Shown one piece after another: positions 26,824 through 35,057 of a DNA stretch of 64,000 nucleotides (positions are counted from its first letter, which is position 1; each line of letters opens with the position of its first letter). The notes beneath the pieces were generated by a model. It saw nothing but the letters and a program-made list of their open reading frames with translations. It made no database searches and was not told where the DNA came from. Both the position numbers and the translations under genes were made by a program. The stretch covers positions 62,001-126,000 of the forward strand of contig CAWIBR010000013.1 in assembly GCA_963834425.1 (NCBI GenBank), in the 5' to 3' direction. Origin of the DNA: CAVURS01 sp963834425. Its GTDB lineage: Bacteria > Actinomycetota > Actinomycetes > Actinomycetales > CAVURS01.

Positions 26824-27990
26824 CGCGGGCGCTCGACCGACGCCAGCGCCGTAGCCAGTCGCTCGATGTCGTCCTCGTGGTTGTAGAAGTGGATCGCCAG
26901 CCGCAGGTTGCCGTCCCGGGCCGAGCAGACGATGCCCCGTTGCCGCAGCATGCCCGAAAGCTCGGCCGGCTCCGCGCCGTCGAGCGGGACGCTGACGATC
27001 GTGCTCCGGTTCGCCTCGGGCAGATCGACCGGATCCCAGCCGATGGCGCTGAGTGCCGCGCGAAGCTCGTTGGTGAGCTGGCGGTTCCGCTCGTAGATCG
27101 CGTCCGCGCCGAAGTCGTCGTACACCGTCAGGGCCGCCTGCTCGCCGATCGCCGCAAGCCAGCTGATCGAGCTGTCGAACCGCGATGCGGTGGGGGACAG
27201 GTCCATCTGCGGCCCGAAGTAGCTCTCGAACGGCACCCGCCCGGCGCGCCAACCGGCGCTCACCGGCGTGAACCGCTCCTGCGCCGCAGCGGACAGGTAG
27301 CAGTAGCCCATCCCGCGCCCCGCGTTCAGCAGGAACTTGTGGTCCGGCGCGACCAGGACGTCGGCGTGCTGGAGTTGCGTCGGCGACCGGGAGCGCCCCA
27401 ATCAGCTGCGAGCCGTCGACGAAGACCAATGCGCCCACGGCGCGGGCGATTCCGCTGATCGCGGCGATGTCCGACCGATGTCCCGTCGCCGTCTGTACGC
27501 CGCTGAACGCCACCAGCTGCGTCCCGCCGTCGACATACTCGGTGACGTCCTCGGGCTCGAGCCCGCCTCCACGGAACGGCACCTGGCGCACCTCGTGACC
27601 CTTCAGGGCCAGCTGCCGCCAGGGGAAGTGGTTCGAGCTGTACTCCCGCTGCCCGATCACGACGTTCTGGCCGCGCACCGCCGGACCGAACTGGGCGGCA
27701 ACCAGACCCGCCGTCGACGAGACCGATGGGATCAGCGCGACGTCGTCGGCTCGGGCACCGATCACCCGAGCCACAGCCGCCCGCGCGTCGTTGGCCGCCT
27801 GCTCGCCGCGGGCGAAGTCGAAGCCGTCCTGCGCCCAGCTGTCGACCGCCGCGTGATAGGTGTCGGCGAGCCGCCGGCTGGCCAATCCCACCGCGGCGGT
27901 GTTGAGGTAGGCGAGCTCCGCGGTGGCGGGGAACAACTCCCGCGCGTCGCGGATGTCATTGCCCCCCAACGGGGTCGCCGGGCCGGTCAC
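26820..27990 (-). CDS. Class V aminotransferase (PLP), frameshifted
   Basis: About 390 residues of the class V aminotransferase / cysteine-desulfurase-like / epimerase group. The N-terminus LGGNDIRDARELFPATAELA, then YLNTAAVGLASRRLADTYHA, leads to VAFSGVQTATGHRSDIAAIS and GALVFVDGSQLIGALPV (cofactor Asp). After an indel near 27385, the Schiff-base lysine lies in LVAPDHKFLLNAGRGMGY. The C-terminal domain is complete (RQRGIVCSARDGNLRLAIHF). GTG 27990 is 2 bp after the DUF2237 stop, so it is the last gene of the MarR-hypothetical-DUF2237-aminotransferase operon. The substrate is unknown. Confidence 0.9.
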
Positions 27991-27992
27991 GA

Positions 27993-28385
27993 CTACGGCT
28001 CGAGCGAGCTCGGGTCGGCCGGGATGTCCACGGCGTGCCGCTGCAGAGCGGCCAACGGGACCAGCCGCAGCACCGCCTCGTTGGTGGACGCCAGTACGAC
28101 CGGCGCCGCGAGACCCGCGTCGTAGGCCCGAGCCCAGTTGACGGCGGTCACGCACCACCGGTCGCCCGGGGTGAGCCCGGGGAAGTGATAGGCGGGCAAC
28201 GGCGTCGAGAGGTCGTTGCCGATGCTGCGCTGATGCTCCAGGAACTCGGCTGTCACCACGGCACAGATGGTGTGGCTGCCGAGGTCCTCCGGACCGGTGC
28301 CGCAGCAGCCGTCGCGATAGAAGCCGGTCACCGGGTCCATGCCACACGGCTCCAGCTCGCCGCCCAGCACGTTGCGCTCGCTCAC
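27993..28385 (-). CDS. DUF2237 protein
   Basis: Intact 130 residues of DUF2237: MSERNVLGGELEPCGMDPVT, then GFYRDGCCGTGPEDLGSHTI, HFPGLTPGDRWCVTAVNWAR and VVLASTNEAVLRLVPLAALQ. Conserved Cys, Asp and Trp residues match the family, whose function is unknown although it occurs widely. The GTG start overlaps the stop of the preceding gene (GTGA), so it is translationally coupled in the MarR operon. Confidence 0.9.
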   Translation of the reverse strand: MSERNVLGGELEPCGMDPVTGFYRDGCCGTGPEDLGSHTICAVVTAEFLEHQRSIGNDLSTPLPAYHFPGLTPGDRWCVTAVNWARAYDAGLAAPVVLASTNEAVLRLVPLAALQRHAVDIPADPSSLEP

Positions 28386-28837
28386 GGCCCCAGCATGTCG
28401 TCACGGGGTCGCTCCTGGCCACGGGGCCGCGGGAACGGCGCCAGATCCGGCTCGACCCACCCCGTGCGCGCGGCCGCGCTGGCCAACGTCGACGAGCGGT
28501 AGAAGCGGCTCAGCAGGCGCTTGTCCAGCAGCGGTGCGTGGTGTCGCGCGAACTCGCCGAAGTCCCCGATCGGGACCTCCGCGTCGTGCCGCGCGATCAG
28601 CTCGACCCATGCTCGGCTGACGGTGGCGTTGTACTTCTGCGGCGCTCCCGCGTATCGAGCCGTACGCCGGATGCCGTCGCTGATCAGGTCGGCCGCCCGC
28701 TGAGAGCCGAGGGCCCGCACCGCCAGCCAGGTGAGATGGACGTGTTCGCGATGACCGAACCGTTCACTGTCTTCGGTGGCTCGGGACATCAGGTCCTCGA
28801 AGGTCGGCGCCGGCCGGCCCGACTCGGCGGCCGTCAT
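28382..28837 (-). CDS. Conserved protein of unknown function in MarR operon
   Basis: Intact 151 residues: PTFEDLMSRATEDSERFGHR, then EHVHLTWLAVRALGSQRAAD, RTARYAGAPQKYNATVSRAW, GEFARHHAPLLDKRLLSRFY, ending GWVEPDLAPFPRP. The segments FGHREHVHLTW and QKYNATVSRAWVELIA look strongly conserved and recall proteins I have seen only as hypothetical. It is helical by composition, with several His residues. It overlaps MarR upstream (ATGA) and DUF2237 downstream (GTGA). Function not recognised. Confidence 0.8.
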   Translation of the reverse strand: MTAAESGRPAPTFEDLMSRATEDSERFGHREHVHLTWLAVRALGSQRAADLISDGIRRTARYAGAPQKYNATVSRAWVELIARHDAEVPIGDFGEFARHHAPLLDKRLLSRFYRSSTLASAAARTGWVEPDLAPFPRPRGQERPRDDMLGP

Positions 28838-29268
28838 CGGCCGACCTCCGACAGCGCCGTCAGCCCGGCCGAGAGCGCGGTCACCTGTGCGGCTGACAGC
28901 CCACGCAGGGCGTCCCGCTCGACCTCGCGCACCGCCCGCGAAACCTGTTGGGCCACCTTGCGTCCAGCCGCGGTCAGGGAGACATTCACGGCCCGTCGGT
29001 CGCCGGGTCGCGGCCCTCGCGTGACCAGCCCGCGGCCCTCGAGGCGATCGAGGATGCTGGTGACCGACGACGGCTTGCTGCCCATCGCGGCGCCGAGCTC
29101 GGATGCCGTCACGGCGCCCGTGCTGGGGAGGTTGGCGACCGCGTTGATCTCGGCCGGAGTCAGGCCGAGGCCGGTCAGCCGGACGGTGATCGCGTGCAGG
29201 GTCACATGGGTCGCCCGTTGCAGAGCGAGCAGGATGGACCCGTCAGATGATGCGTGTTCGGAGGTCAC
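28834..29268 (-). CDS. MarR-family regulator 1
   Basis: Intact 144-residue winged-helix MarR protein: GLTPAEINAVANLPSTGAVT, then ASELGAAMGSKPSSVTSILD (recognition helix) and RLEGRGLVTRGPRPGDRRAV (wing with DxR). It is first in a four-gene overlapping operon with the unknown protein, DUF2237 and the aminotransferase. A palindrome at 29281-29292 lies 12 bp upstream of the GTG start, well placed for autorepression. MarR proteins usually release DNA on binding a small aromatic or an oxidant; the ligand here is unknown. Confidence 0.92.
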   Translation of the reverse strand: MTSEHASSDGSILLALQRATHVTLHAITVRLTGLGLTPAEINAVANLPSTGAVTASELGAAMGSKPSSVTSILDRLEGRGLVTRGPRPGDRRAVNVSLTAAGRKVAQQVSRAVREVERDALRGLSAAQVTALSAGLTALSEVGR

Positions 29269-29280
29269 GAAATCGGACTA

Positions 29281-29292
29281 TACGAGATCGTA
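29281..29292. promoter_or_regulatory. Palindromic operator candidate for MarR 1
   Basis: TACGAGATCGTA is a perfect palindrome, flanked by ACTA on the left and CTA on the right. It sits between the GTG of MarR 1 (29268) and the 3' end of MarR 2 (stop at 29293). Position and symmetry fit MarR autorepression. Confidence 0.5.
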
Positions 29293-29847
29293 CTAATGAG
29301 AGGCAACCCCCGCGGCCGGACAGTTCCCGGCAGCGCGTCCGCACGCCGTGAAGTCACAGAGCCGGCACAGCGCACCACCCGCCGGCGGTTCGCCGGCCGA
29401 CCGTTGCGCGAGCCGCGCCGCGGTCAGGCGCTCGACCAGAGCGACCGAGAGCTCGGTCAGTGAGTCCCGCTCGACCGGGCTGAGGCTCGCCACCGAGCGC
29501 TCAAGAGCCGTCCGTCGCGCGCGCCGAGCCCTCAGCGCGATCCGCCGACCGGCCGGGGTCAACGAGATCGAGCGCGATCGGGCGTCGCCGCCGGCCCGCC
29601 GCGTCACGTATCCCAACGCCACCAGGCGATCCACCAGCCGCACCGTCCCGGAGTGGGTCAGGCCGACCACCTGGCTGAGCCGGCGTACGGACCCGGCAGG
29701 CGTGAAGTCCAGCATGGCCACCAAGGCCGTCGACGAGGCCGGGTCGAGACCCACCGCGGCGGCGATCGCGTCGGCGACCGCATCGTGGACGCCAACGGCC
29801 ACGGCCCCCAGCAGGTTGGCCAGCCGCGCGTCTTTCGAGTTGCCCAC
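29293..29847 (-). CDS. MarR-family regulator 2 with Cys-rich tail
   Basis: Intact 184 residues. Winged-helix core: LDPASSTALVAMLDFTPAGS, then VRRLSQVVGLTHSGTVRLVD (recognition helix) and RLVALGYVTRRAGGDARSRS (wing). After the dimer helices the tail carries four cysteines, CRLCDFTACGRAAGNC, in a CxxCx4Cx5C pattern that could bind a metal or sense redox. The start is ATG 29847. It is divergent from the DUF3224 gene over 54 bp containing a TATGA/TCATA palindrome. It is probably the repressor of DUF3224 and of itself; inference from layout. Confidence 0.9.
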   Translation of the reverse strand: MGNSKDARLANLLGAVAVGVHDAVADAIAAAVGLDPASSTALVAMLDFTPAGSVRRLSQVVGLTHSGTVRLVDRLVALGYVTRRAGGDARSRSISLTPAGRRIALRARRARRTALERSVASLSPVERDSLTELSVALVERLTAARLAQRSAGEPPAGGALCRLCDFTACGRAAGNCPAAGVASH

Positions 29848-29871
29848 CCGGCCAAGTGTAGGCAGAGTAAG

Positions 29872-29886
29872 TATGAGTCAGTCATA
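29872..29886. promoter_or_regulatory. Palindromic operator candidate for MarR 2 / DUF3224
   Basis: TATGA-GTCAG-TCATA: 5-bp perfect arms around five bases, midway between the divergent MarR 2 (29847) and DUF3224 (29902) starts and just before the GGAGG ribosome site of the latter. It could block transcription in both directions. Confidence 0.5.
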
Positions 29887-29901
29887 TATAGGAGGTTGAG
29901 C

Positions 29902-30288
29902 ATGTCGCAGCGAGTGCAAGCGCAGTTCGAGGTCACATCGTGGGAGGAGCAGCCGTTCGACGAGCAGGACGGCGCCGCCAAGCTCACCGAGGCGCAGGTC
30001 GCGAAGACCTACACCGGCGACATCGAGGGCACGTCAGCCACCCGGTGGCTGATGGCCTACGCCCCCGACGAGTCAGCGGCGTTCGTTGGCGTGGAACGGA
30101 TCAGCGGGACCGTGGCCGGCAAGAAGGGCACCTTGGTGCTCCAGCACGTCGGGAAGTTCGAGGACGGTGCCGCCAAGGCCACGCTGACGGTGCTCTCCGG
30201 CACCGACGAGCTCGCCGACGCTTCGGGCACCGGTGACTTCCTCGCCGACCCAGCCGGCTCGGTCACCCTCGAGCTCACCCTCGCCTGA
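29902..30288 (+). CDS. DUF3224 protein
   Basis: Intact 128-residue DUF3224 member: MSQRVQAQFEVTSWEEQPFD, then AKLTEAQVAKTYTGDIEGTS, KKGTLVLQHVGKFEDGAAKA and TGDFLADPAGSVTLELTLA. The fold is a small allene-oxide-cyclase-like beta barrel (family knowledge); no activity is known. ATG 29902 behind AGGAGG. Probably repressed by the divergent MarR 2. The 3' end is convergent with the APC permease and overlaps its last codons. Confidence 0.9.
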   Translation: MSQRVQAQFEVTSWEEQPFDEQDGAAKLTEAQVAKTYTGDIEGTSATRWLMAYAPDESAAFVGVERISGTVAGKKGTLVLQHVGKFEDGAAKATLTVLSGTDELADASGTGDFLADPAGSVTLELTLA

Positions 30289-31732
30289 CCGGCCGAGCAG
30301 GTAGAAGAGGCCGCAGAGCAGGAGCAGTCCGACCAGCGGGCCGAGGACGAGCAGCTCGAAACCGGCCCGGTCGCCGGCGAAGCCACCCGGCAACGCGTCG
30401 TCCGGATGCGGCGTGCCGAAGCCCGGCCAGAGCAGGCAGATGACGGCGAGCAGGCTCCACGCGGTGGACAGCACCGCGACCACTGCGGCCGTCACCGAAC
30501 CGCCGGGCACGCGGAACGGGCGGTCCAGCAACGGCTTTCGCAACCGCAGCGCCAGGAACGCCGGGAAGATCAGCAGGTAGGCGAGCAGGATCAGCGAGAT
30601 GGCGAGGGTGAGGGCGGCGGAGAAGTAGCGCTGTGCATCGCCGCGGGTGGCCCAGAGGTCGACCAGCGCGGTGACCAGCGAGACGCCGCCAGACACCAGG
30701 GCCATCCGCACCGGCACTCCGGTCCGGGCCGAGATCCGGCCGAGCCCGACCGGCCCGGCGCCGTCGAGACAGGCCGCAGCCTGGGCTCGAGAGGCGCCCA
30801 TGATCCACGTCGTCCCGCTGGCGACGAGAACCCACAGGAACACCAGTCCGGACAGGGTCCCGACCACGGCGCCGGCCCCGGTGAGGGAGGCGGTCCCGTC
30901 CGGCCCGACCGACCCGCCGTAGACCGTGAACACCGTCTGCATCGCGTCGACCAGCCCGTGCAGCGATGTCACCTGCCCGGTCGGCAGGACCACGAGCACG
31001 GCCAGGATCGGCACGACGTACATCACCAGCTGCGCTACTCCGGCCCGCGCGATGGCCACCGGGATGTCTCGTCTCGGGTCGACCATCTCCTCGCTGGCAG
31101 TGGCCGGCAGCTCGATCCCGACGAACGAGTAGAGCAACACCGGCACGATGGCGATGAAGACCAGGTACGACGGCCGCAGGTCGCCGAGCGCGATGCCGTG
31201 CACGCCGTGCTCGACGCCGTACGCGACAACGGTTCCGGAGAAGAACGTCGAGCAGCGCGATCTGGCCGATCGCCCCGCTGGACGGCACCCACTTGCCCCA
31301 CCGGAGCGGTACGACGCTGGCCGCCGTCGCCACCGACACGAAAGCCGTGGCGAAGACGTACTGCCAGCCGTTGCTCAGGTCAGAGACGAACCGTTGCCAC
31401 ACGGCAATAGCCACCACGGTCAGCGAGCCGCCGAGCCACATCGGCGTGCCCGCCCAGTAGAGCAAGGAGGTGAGCGCGCCGGCGAAGCGGCCGAAGGCCA
31501 GCCGGACCCACACATAGGGACCGCCCTCGTGGGGCAGCGCCGCGCCCATCTCGGCCGTGGCCAGCGCCGACGGGATGAAGAACAGGACGAAAAGGACGAC
31601 CAGCCAGGTGAAGGCCTGCGCCCCGCCGACCGCGATAGCCCCGATGGTGTCGACGACGACCATCGCCGAGATGAGGAAGAAGACCGTGTCGAGCCGGCTC
31701 AGCTCCCGGCGCAGCTTCGACTGCTCGGACAT
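30275..31732 (-). CDS. APC-superfamily amino-acid permease, frameshifted
   Basis: About 480 residues with 12 expected helices: LDTVFFLISAMVVVDTIGAI, FTWLVVLFVLFFIPSALATA, PHEGGPYVWVRLAFG, then after an indel near 31250 GIALGDLRPSYLVFIAIVPV, LYSFVGIELPATASEEMVDP and RRDIPVAIARAGVAQLVMYV, to LVLGPLVGLLLLCGLFYLLG. SFVGIELPATASEEMVDPRR is the conserved APC loop after helix 6. Another indel near the 3' end is likely, since the membrane frame runs on while a neighbouring frame stops at 30275. The substrate is probably an amino acid or amine. It is divergent from CGNR copy 2. Confidence 0.88.
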   Translation of the reverse strand: MSEQSKLRRELSRLDTVFFLISAMVVVDTIGAIAVGGAQAFTWLVVLFVLFFIPSALATAEMGAALPHEGGPYVWVRLAFGRFAGALTSLLYWAGTPMWLGGSLTVVAIAVWQRFVSDLSNGWQYVFATAFVSVATAASVVPLRWGKWVPSSGAIGQIALLDVLLRNRCRVRRRARRARHRARRPAAVVPGLHRHRAGVALLVRRDRAAGHCQRGDGRPETRHPGGHRAGRSSAAGDVRRADPGRARGPADRAGDIAARAGRRDADGVHGLRRVGRAGRDRLPHRGRRRGRDPVRTGVPVGSRRQRDDVDHGRLSSPGCGLSRRRRAGRARPDLGPDRSAGADGPGVWRRLAGHRAGRPLGHPRRCTALLLRRPHPRHLADPARLPADLPGVPGAAVAKAVAGPPVPRARRFGDGRSGRGAVHRVEPARRHLPALAGLRHAASGRRVAGWLRRRPGRFRAARPRPAGRTAPALRPLLPARPVRRG

Positions 31733-31770
31733 GCCCGGCTCCGTCCCTCGCTCCAGCGTGCGTCACTGGC

Positions 31771-31823
31771 TAAGAGGTTATGCACGTGTCGGACTGTCGC
31801 GCAACCGGCAAAATGCTTATGCT
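31771..31823 (+). promoter_or_regulatory. Promoter/operator of the APC-CGNR divergent pair
   Basis: TAAGAGGT (31771-31778) and CTTATGCT (31816-31823) are the same two 8-mers found in front of CGNR copy 1 (19598-19620), here 37 bp apart instead of 7. TATGCT (31818-31823) may be the -10 of CGNR copy 2, about 64 bp before its ATG. Confidence 0.45.
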
Positions 31824-31886
31824 GGTGTCGCCTACCTCAGATCACCTCAGGGCCAAGAGCCCTGACCGAGCGAGGAGATACCGCGC

Positions 31887-32414
31887 ATGGCGCCACCCCG
31901 GCACGTCGAGCTCCTGGTCGCCTTCACGAACTCGGTCGACCAGGACGAGGGCACCGACGACCTGACCACCCCCGACGAGCTGAGCCACTGGATCCGGGAC
32001 CACGGGCTGGTCTCGCAGCTGATCCGCTCGACCCCCAGCGACCTCGACCTCGCGCTCCGGCTGCGCGACGCGCTGCACGCAGCGATGGTCGGCAACCATG
32101 ACGGCTCGTCGCGGCTGGCTGAGCTGGCGGCCGTCGGCCTGGAGCTGCCCCTGGTGATCGACGAGGTCGACGGGCGGCCTGGACTTCGGCCGCGCTGGGA
32201 CGGTGTGCGTTGGGCCCTGACCGGTCTCGTCGTCGCGGTCAACGAGGCCGTCGCGGACGACACCTGGCGCCGGCTCAAGATCTGCTCGTCGGACGAGTGC
32301 GCCTGGGCCTTCTTCGACGCGACGAAGAACCGGTCCCGCACCTACTGCGAGTGGGGCTGCGGCAACAAGATCAAGAGCCGCAACTACCGGGCCCGCCAAC
32401 GCGCGATGGCTTAG
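31887..32414 (+). CDS. CGNR zinc-finger regulator (ABATE domain), copy 2
   Basis: Intact, 175 residues. The N-terminal ABATE-type domain (VELLVAFTNSVDQDEGTDDL, then ALRLRDALHAAMVGNHDGSS) is followed by the CGNR zinc finger CSSDECAWAFFDATKNRSRT, YCEWGCGNKIKSRNYRARQ; here the motif reads CGNK and not CGNR. It differs enough from copy 1 to be a paralogue and not a recent duplicate. It is divergent from the APC permease, repeating the transporter/regulator layout of copy 1. A GCGAGGAG ribosome site precedes the ATG. Confidence 0.9.
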   Translation: MAPPRHVELLVAFTNSVDQDEGTDDLTTPDELSHWIRDHGLVSQLIRSTPSDLDLALRLRDALHAAMVGNHDGSSRLAELAAVGLELPLVIDEVDGRPGLRPRWDGVRWALTGLVVAVNEAVADDTWRRLKICSSDECAWAFFDATKNRSRTYCEWGCGNKIKSRNYRARQRAMA

Positions 32415-32419
32415 CCGGC

Positions 32420-33040
32420 TTAGCCGGATACAGGCGGCGGATCCTTCAGGGCGGCCGACAGTAGCGCGCGAGACGACCAGGCCATGACGGCGTCGGCGGC
32501 CTGAGTGCTGAGGCCACCGACATCGGTGAGCCAGACCAGCGCCTCGATCCCGGCAACGCTTCGGATCGCCAGGGCCAGCTGATGCACCTGATCCGCTGTC
32601 AGCCGCCCGCTCAGCGGGGCCAACGCCTCCTCGATCCAGCCGATAGCCCGACCCTGGCGCAACGGCAGCTGCCGGCGCCGGTCCTCATCGACCGCCAGGT
32701 CGAGGGAGAGCCGCAGCATCGACCGTTGCTGCACTTCGGTCGCCGCGACGATCTCCAGGAATGCCGCGATGACAGCGGACAGGCGCTCCTCCACCGCGCT
32801 CGGGGCCGGGTCCGGCAGCAGCGACTCGGCGCCGATCTCGGGATGGGCGGCGACGAGGAGGTCGCCCTGGGTCGGGAAGTAGCGGTACGCCGTTGTTCGG
32901 GAGACCTCCGCCCGAGTCGCGGTCTGCTCCACCGTTGGTGTCTCACCGTCGGCGACGAGCTCACGCGCGGCGGCGATCAGGGCGTTGCGGGTCCGGTTCT
33001 TCTGGTTGACCCGGCCCGTGGTCGGAGGAGGGGTTGACAC
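32420..33040 (-). CDS. TetR-family regulator
   Basis: Intact, about 206 residues from GTG 33040. The N-terminal HTH: NALIAAARELVADGETPTVE, then QTATRAEVSRTTAYRYFPTQ, is canonical TetR. The C-terminal ligand/dimer domain is helical (SAVIAAFLEIVAATEVQQRS, MAWSSRALLSAAL). It is divergent from the cupin gene over 81 bp holding a 10-bp-arm palindrome at 33065-33086, the probable operator. Ligand unknown. Confidence 0.9.
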   Translation of the reverse strand: MSTPPPTTGRVNQKNRTRNALIAAARELVADGETPTVEQTATRAEVSRTTAYRYFPTQGDLLVAAHPEIGAESLLPDPAPSAVEERLSAVIAAFLEIVAATEVQQRSMLRLSLDLAVDEDRRRQLPLRQGRAIGWIEEALAPLSGRLTADQVHQLALAIRSVAGIEALVWLTDVGGLSTQAADAVMAWSSRALLSAALKDPPPVSG

Positions 33041-33064
33041 GCCAGCGATGGTACTGGAGTCTCG

Positions 33065-33086
33065 TCGTGGTACTTCAGTACCACGA
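33065..33086. promoter_or_regulatory. TetR operator candidate, 22-bp palindrome
   Basis: TCGTGGTACT-TC-AGTACCACGA is a perfect 10-bp inverted repeat with two central bases, between the divergent TetR (33040) and cupin (33122) starts. A half-copy GGTACTGGAGTCTCGTCG lies just to the left (from 33050). Size and symmetry suit a TetR dimer. Confidence 0.7.
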
Positions 33087-33121
33087 AGCGCAAGCCCAAC
33101 CATGAGGACGAGGTGAGCTCG

Positions 33122-33619
33122 ATGCCGAGCATCAGCACCGCAGTGCCGATCGTCCGGAGCCAGGCCGAGGGCGAGCAACGGTGGTTCGCCGGCGGTGGCG
33201 TCCACACCTGGAAGGCGACCGCCGAGGAGACCGGGGGAGCGTTCCTGCTGTTCGAGGACCTCATGTCTGGCGGCAAGCGCACTCCACTTCACACCCATCC
33301 GGATGCCGACGAGTCGATGTACGTCCTCGACGGGGAGATCCTGATGCACCTCGACGGTGCGGAGTACCGGGTGGGAGCCGGCGGCCTGGTGGTCGCGCCG
33401 CGCGGCCTGCCGCACGCCTTCCTTGTCCTCAGCGACTCAGCGCGCCTGCTCTGCCTGCAGACCCCCGGTTGTTGCCAGGCCTTCTACTGGGGGGCCAGCG
33501 AGCCGCTGCCGCTCGCCGAGGGGCAGGAGCAGACCGTGGACTTCGCCAAGGTCCAGGCGTCGGCGCAGGAGAACGGCGGCATCGTGATCCTCGGGCCGCC
33601 GCCCTTCCCGGACCGATGA
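33122..33619 (+). CDS. Cupin-domain protein
   Basis: Intact, 165 residues. Cupin motif 1: KRTPLHTHPDADESMYVLDG, with the His-x-His and Glu metal ligands; cupin motif 2: VVAPRGLPHAFLVLSDSARL with its His. CCQAFYWGASEPLPLAEGQE follows. Such quercetinase-like single cupins may be dioxygenases, isomerases or sensors. ATG 33122 is preferred over the in-frame GTG 33113 by ribosome-site spacing. Controlled, by layout, by the divergent TetR. Confidence 0.9.
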   Translation: MPSISTAVPIVRSQAEGEQRWFAGGGVHTWKATAEETGGAFLLFEDLMSGGKRTPLHTHPDADESMYVLDGEILMHLDGAEYRVGAGGLVVAPRGLPHAFLVLSDSARLLCLQTPGCCQAFYWGASEPLPLAEGQEQTVDFAKVQASAQENGGIVILGPPPFPDR

Positions 33620-33624
33620 CCACC

Positions 33625-33656
33625 GCTGGCCCGGCTCCTCGCGGGACCGGGCCAGC
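33625..33656. terminator. Hairpin terminator between cupin and phosphatase
   Basis: GCTGGCCCGG (33625-33634) and CCGGGCCAGC (33647-33656) form a perfect 10-bp stem with a 12-base loop, between the convergent cupin and alkaline phosphatase genes. It can serve both. Confidence 0.7.
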
Positions 33657-33685
33657 AGACGATCGATCAGGCGGGCGAGCCGGGC

Positions 33686-35057
33686 TCAGCCGAGGCCGAG
33701 CGCCCGCTTGAAGGTGAAGAACAGGTCGGTCTGGTTCGTGATCCCCAGGACGTTCGCCGCCTGAGGACCGCTCGGCCGCGATCCGCACCTCCGTGCCGGT
33801 GTGCTGCTGCGACGCCGGGAACGGCGTCGTCGCGTAGGAGATCGTCATCGGCGCGCCGTCGGGCGTGGTGAGCGTCGCCGTGACGCCGGTCGTCGTCGAG
33901 CCGGTCGCGACGATCTGGCTGGTGTGACCGTGGTCAGCCGTCACGACGACCAGCGTGTCCGGGTGCGAGCGCTGGTACTGCAAGGACCTTGGCGATCGCC
34001 GCGTCGAAGGCGACGGTCTCGCCGATCTGGCCGCACGGGTTGGCCGCGTGGTCCTGCTTGTCGATGGACGCGCCCTCGATCTGCAGGAAGAAGCCCTTCT
34101 TGTGACCCTTGGACTGGGCCGTCGAGCATCTTCAGCGCCTTGCTGGTCATGTCGACCAGGTGCGGCTGGCTCGCCGTCCGCGCGGCGTTGACCGCGCAGG
34201 TCGACGCCGGCGGTGTTGGTCGGTGTCGGGGTCGGGCCGGTCCACTCGAGGTCCATGTTGCCCGGCGCGAACAGGCCCAGGATCGGCTTCTGGTTCGACG
34301 CCGCCGCCAGCCCGGCCGCGTCGGTCACGATCTGGTAGCCCGCCGCCTGCGCCTCTGGCAGCACGGTCTGACCGACGAACGGCCCGCCCTTGATGGTCTG
34401 GCCGAAGAACGCCTTGCCGCCACCGAGCAGCGACGTCCGGCCGCGTCTGACACCATCTGCTCCGAGATCGACCCGGCGCCGCCGTTCTCGGTGGCGTTGA
34501 TCGGGCATGGTCGCTGATCACGTCCGGGCCCCTAGCAGCTGCGGCTCGACGACGTGCGAGACGAGTACGGCGGGGGTGGCGTCCTGCGATCTCGGCCGTC
34601 GACACGTCACCGGTCCGGAAACCGGCCTCCTTGGCCAGCTCGAGGATGGTCGGCATCGGCGTGCCGTCCGGCAGCACCGAGATCGCGCCGTTGTAGGTCT
34701 TGTGGCCGGTCGCCCAGCCGGTGCCGGAGGCCGCCGAGTCGGTCACGTAGTCCGGCAGGCTCGGGGTCGCCTTCTGGACGGCGTACGTCGTGTACTCACC
34801 GGTCAGCGGCAGCGAGTCCATGGCCAGCCGGCCGTTCGCGCCCACCTGGTAGTTGCGGGCGATCGTGATCTCGCTGTCGCCCATGCCGTCGCCGAGCAGC
34901 ATGATCACGTTGCGCGCCTGGCCGCCGATGATCGCCTTGCGGGCGTCCGAGGTGCGGTCGTGCGGCCCGCTGGCCAGGGCGACAGCGCGGGAACGGCCAG
35001 AGCCAGCCCGGTGGCGATGGCCAGCGCGGTCGTCGTACGGCGTGATGTTCGAGGCAT
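33686..35057 (-). CDS. Secreted alkaline phosphatase (PhoA family), frameshifted
   Basis: Metal-dependent phosphomonoesterase. ATG 35057 begins a signal peptide: MPRTSRRTTTALAIATGLAL, AVPALSP. Restored motifs in order: NVIMLLGDGMGDSEITIARN (metal-binding Asp), YVTDSAASGTGWATGHKTYN (catalytic Ser in DSAAS), LLGGGKAFFGQTIKGGPFVG, VVVTADHGHTSQI (metal Asp-His-His region), QQHTGTEVRIAA (metal His) and LFFTFKRALGLG at the end (TGA 33686). At least six indels. Expected outside the membrane, freeing phosphate from organic esters. A possible PHO-box-like motif lies upstream (35167-35173). Divergent from the epimerase. Confidence 0.9.

Noticed and set aside
30073..30274. Continuation of the APC permease frame antisense to DUF3224
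   Set aside because: Hydrophobic permease sequence ends near 30300; the remainder is a hydrophilic shadow of the intact DUF3224 gene.
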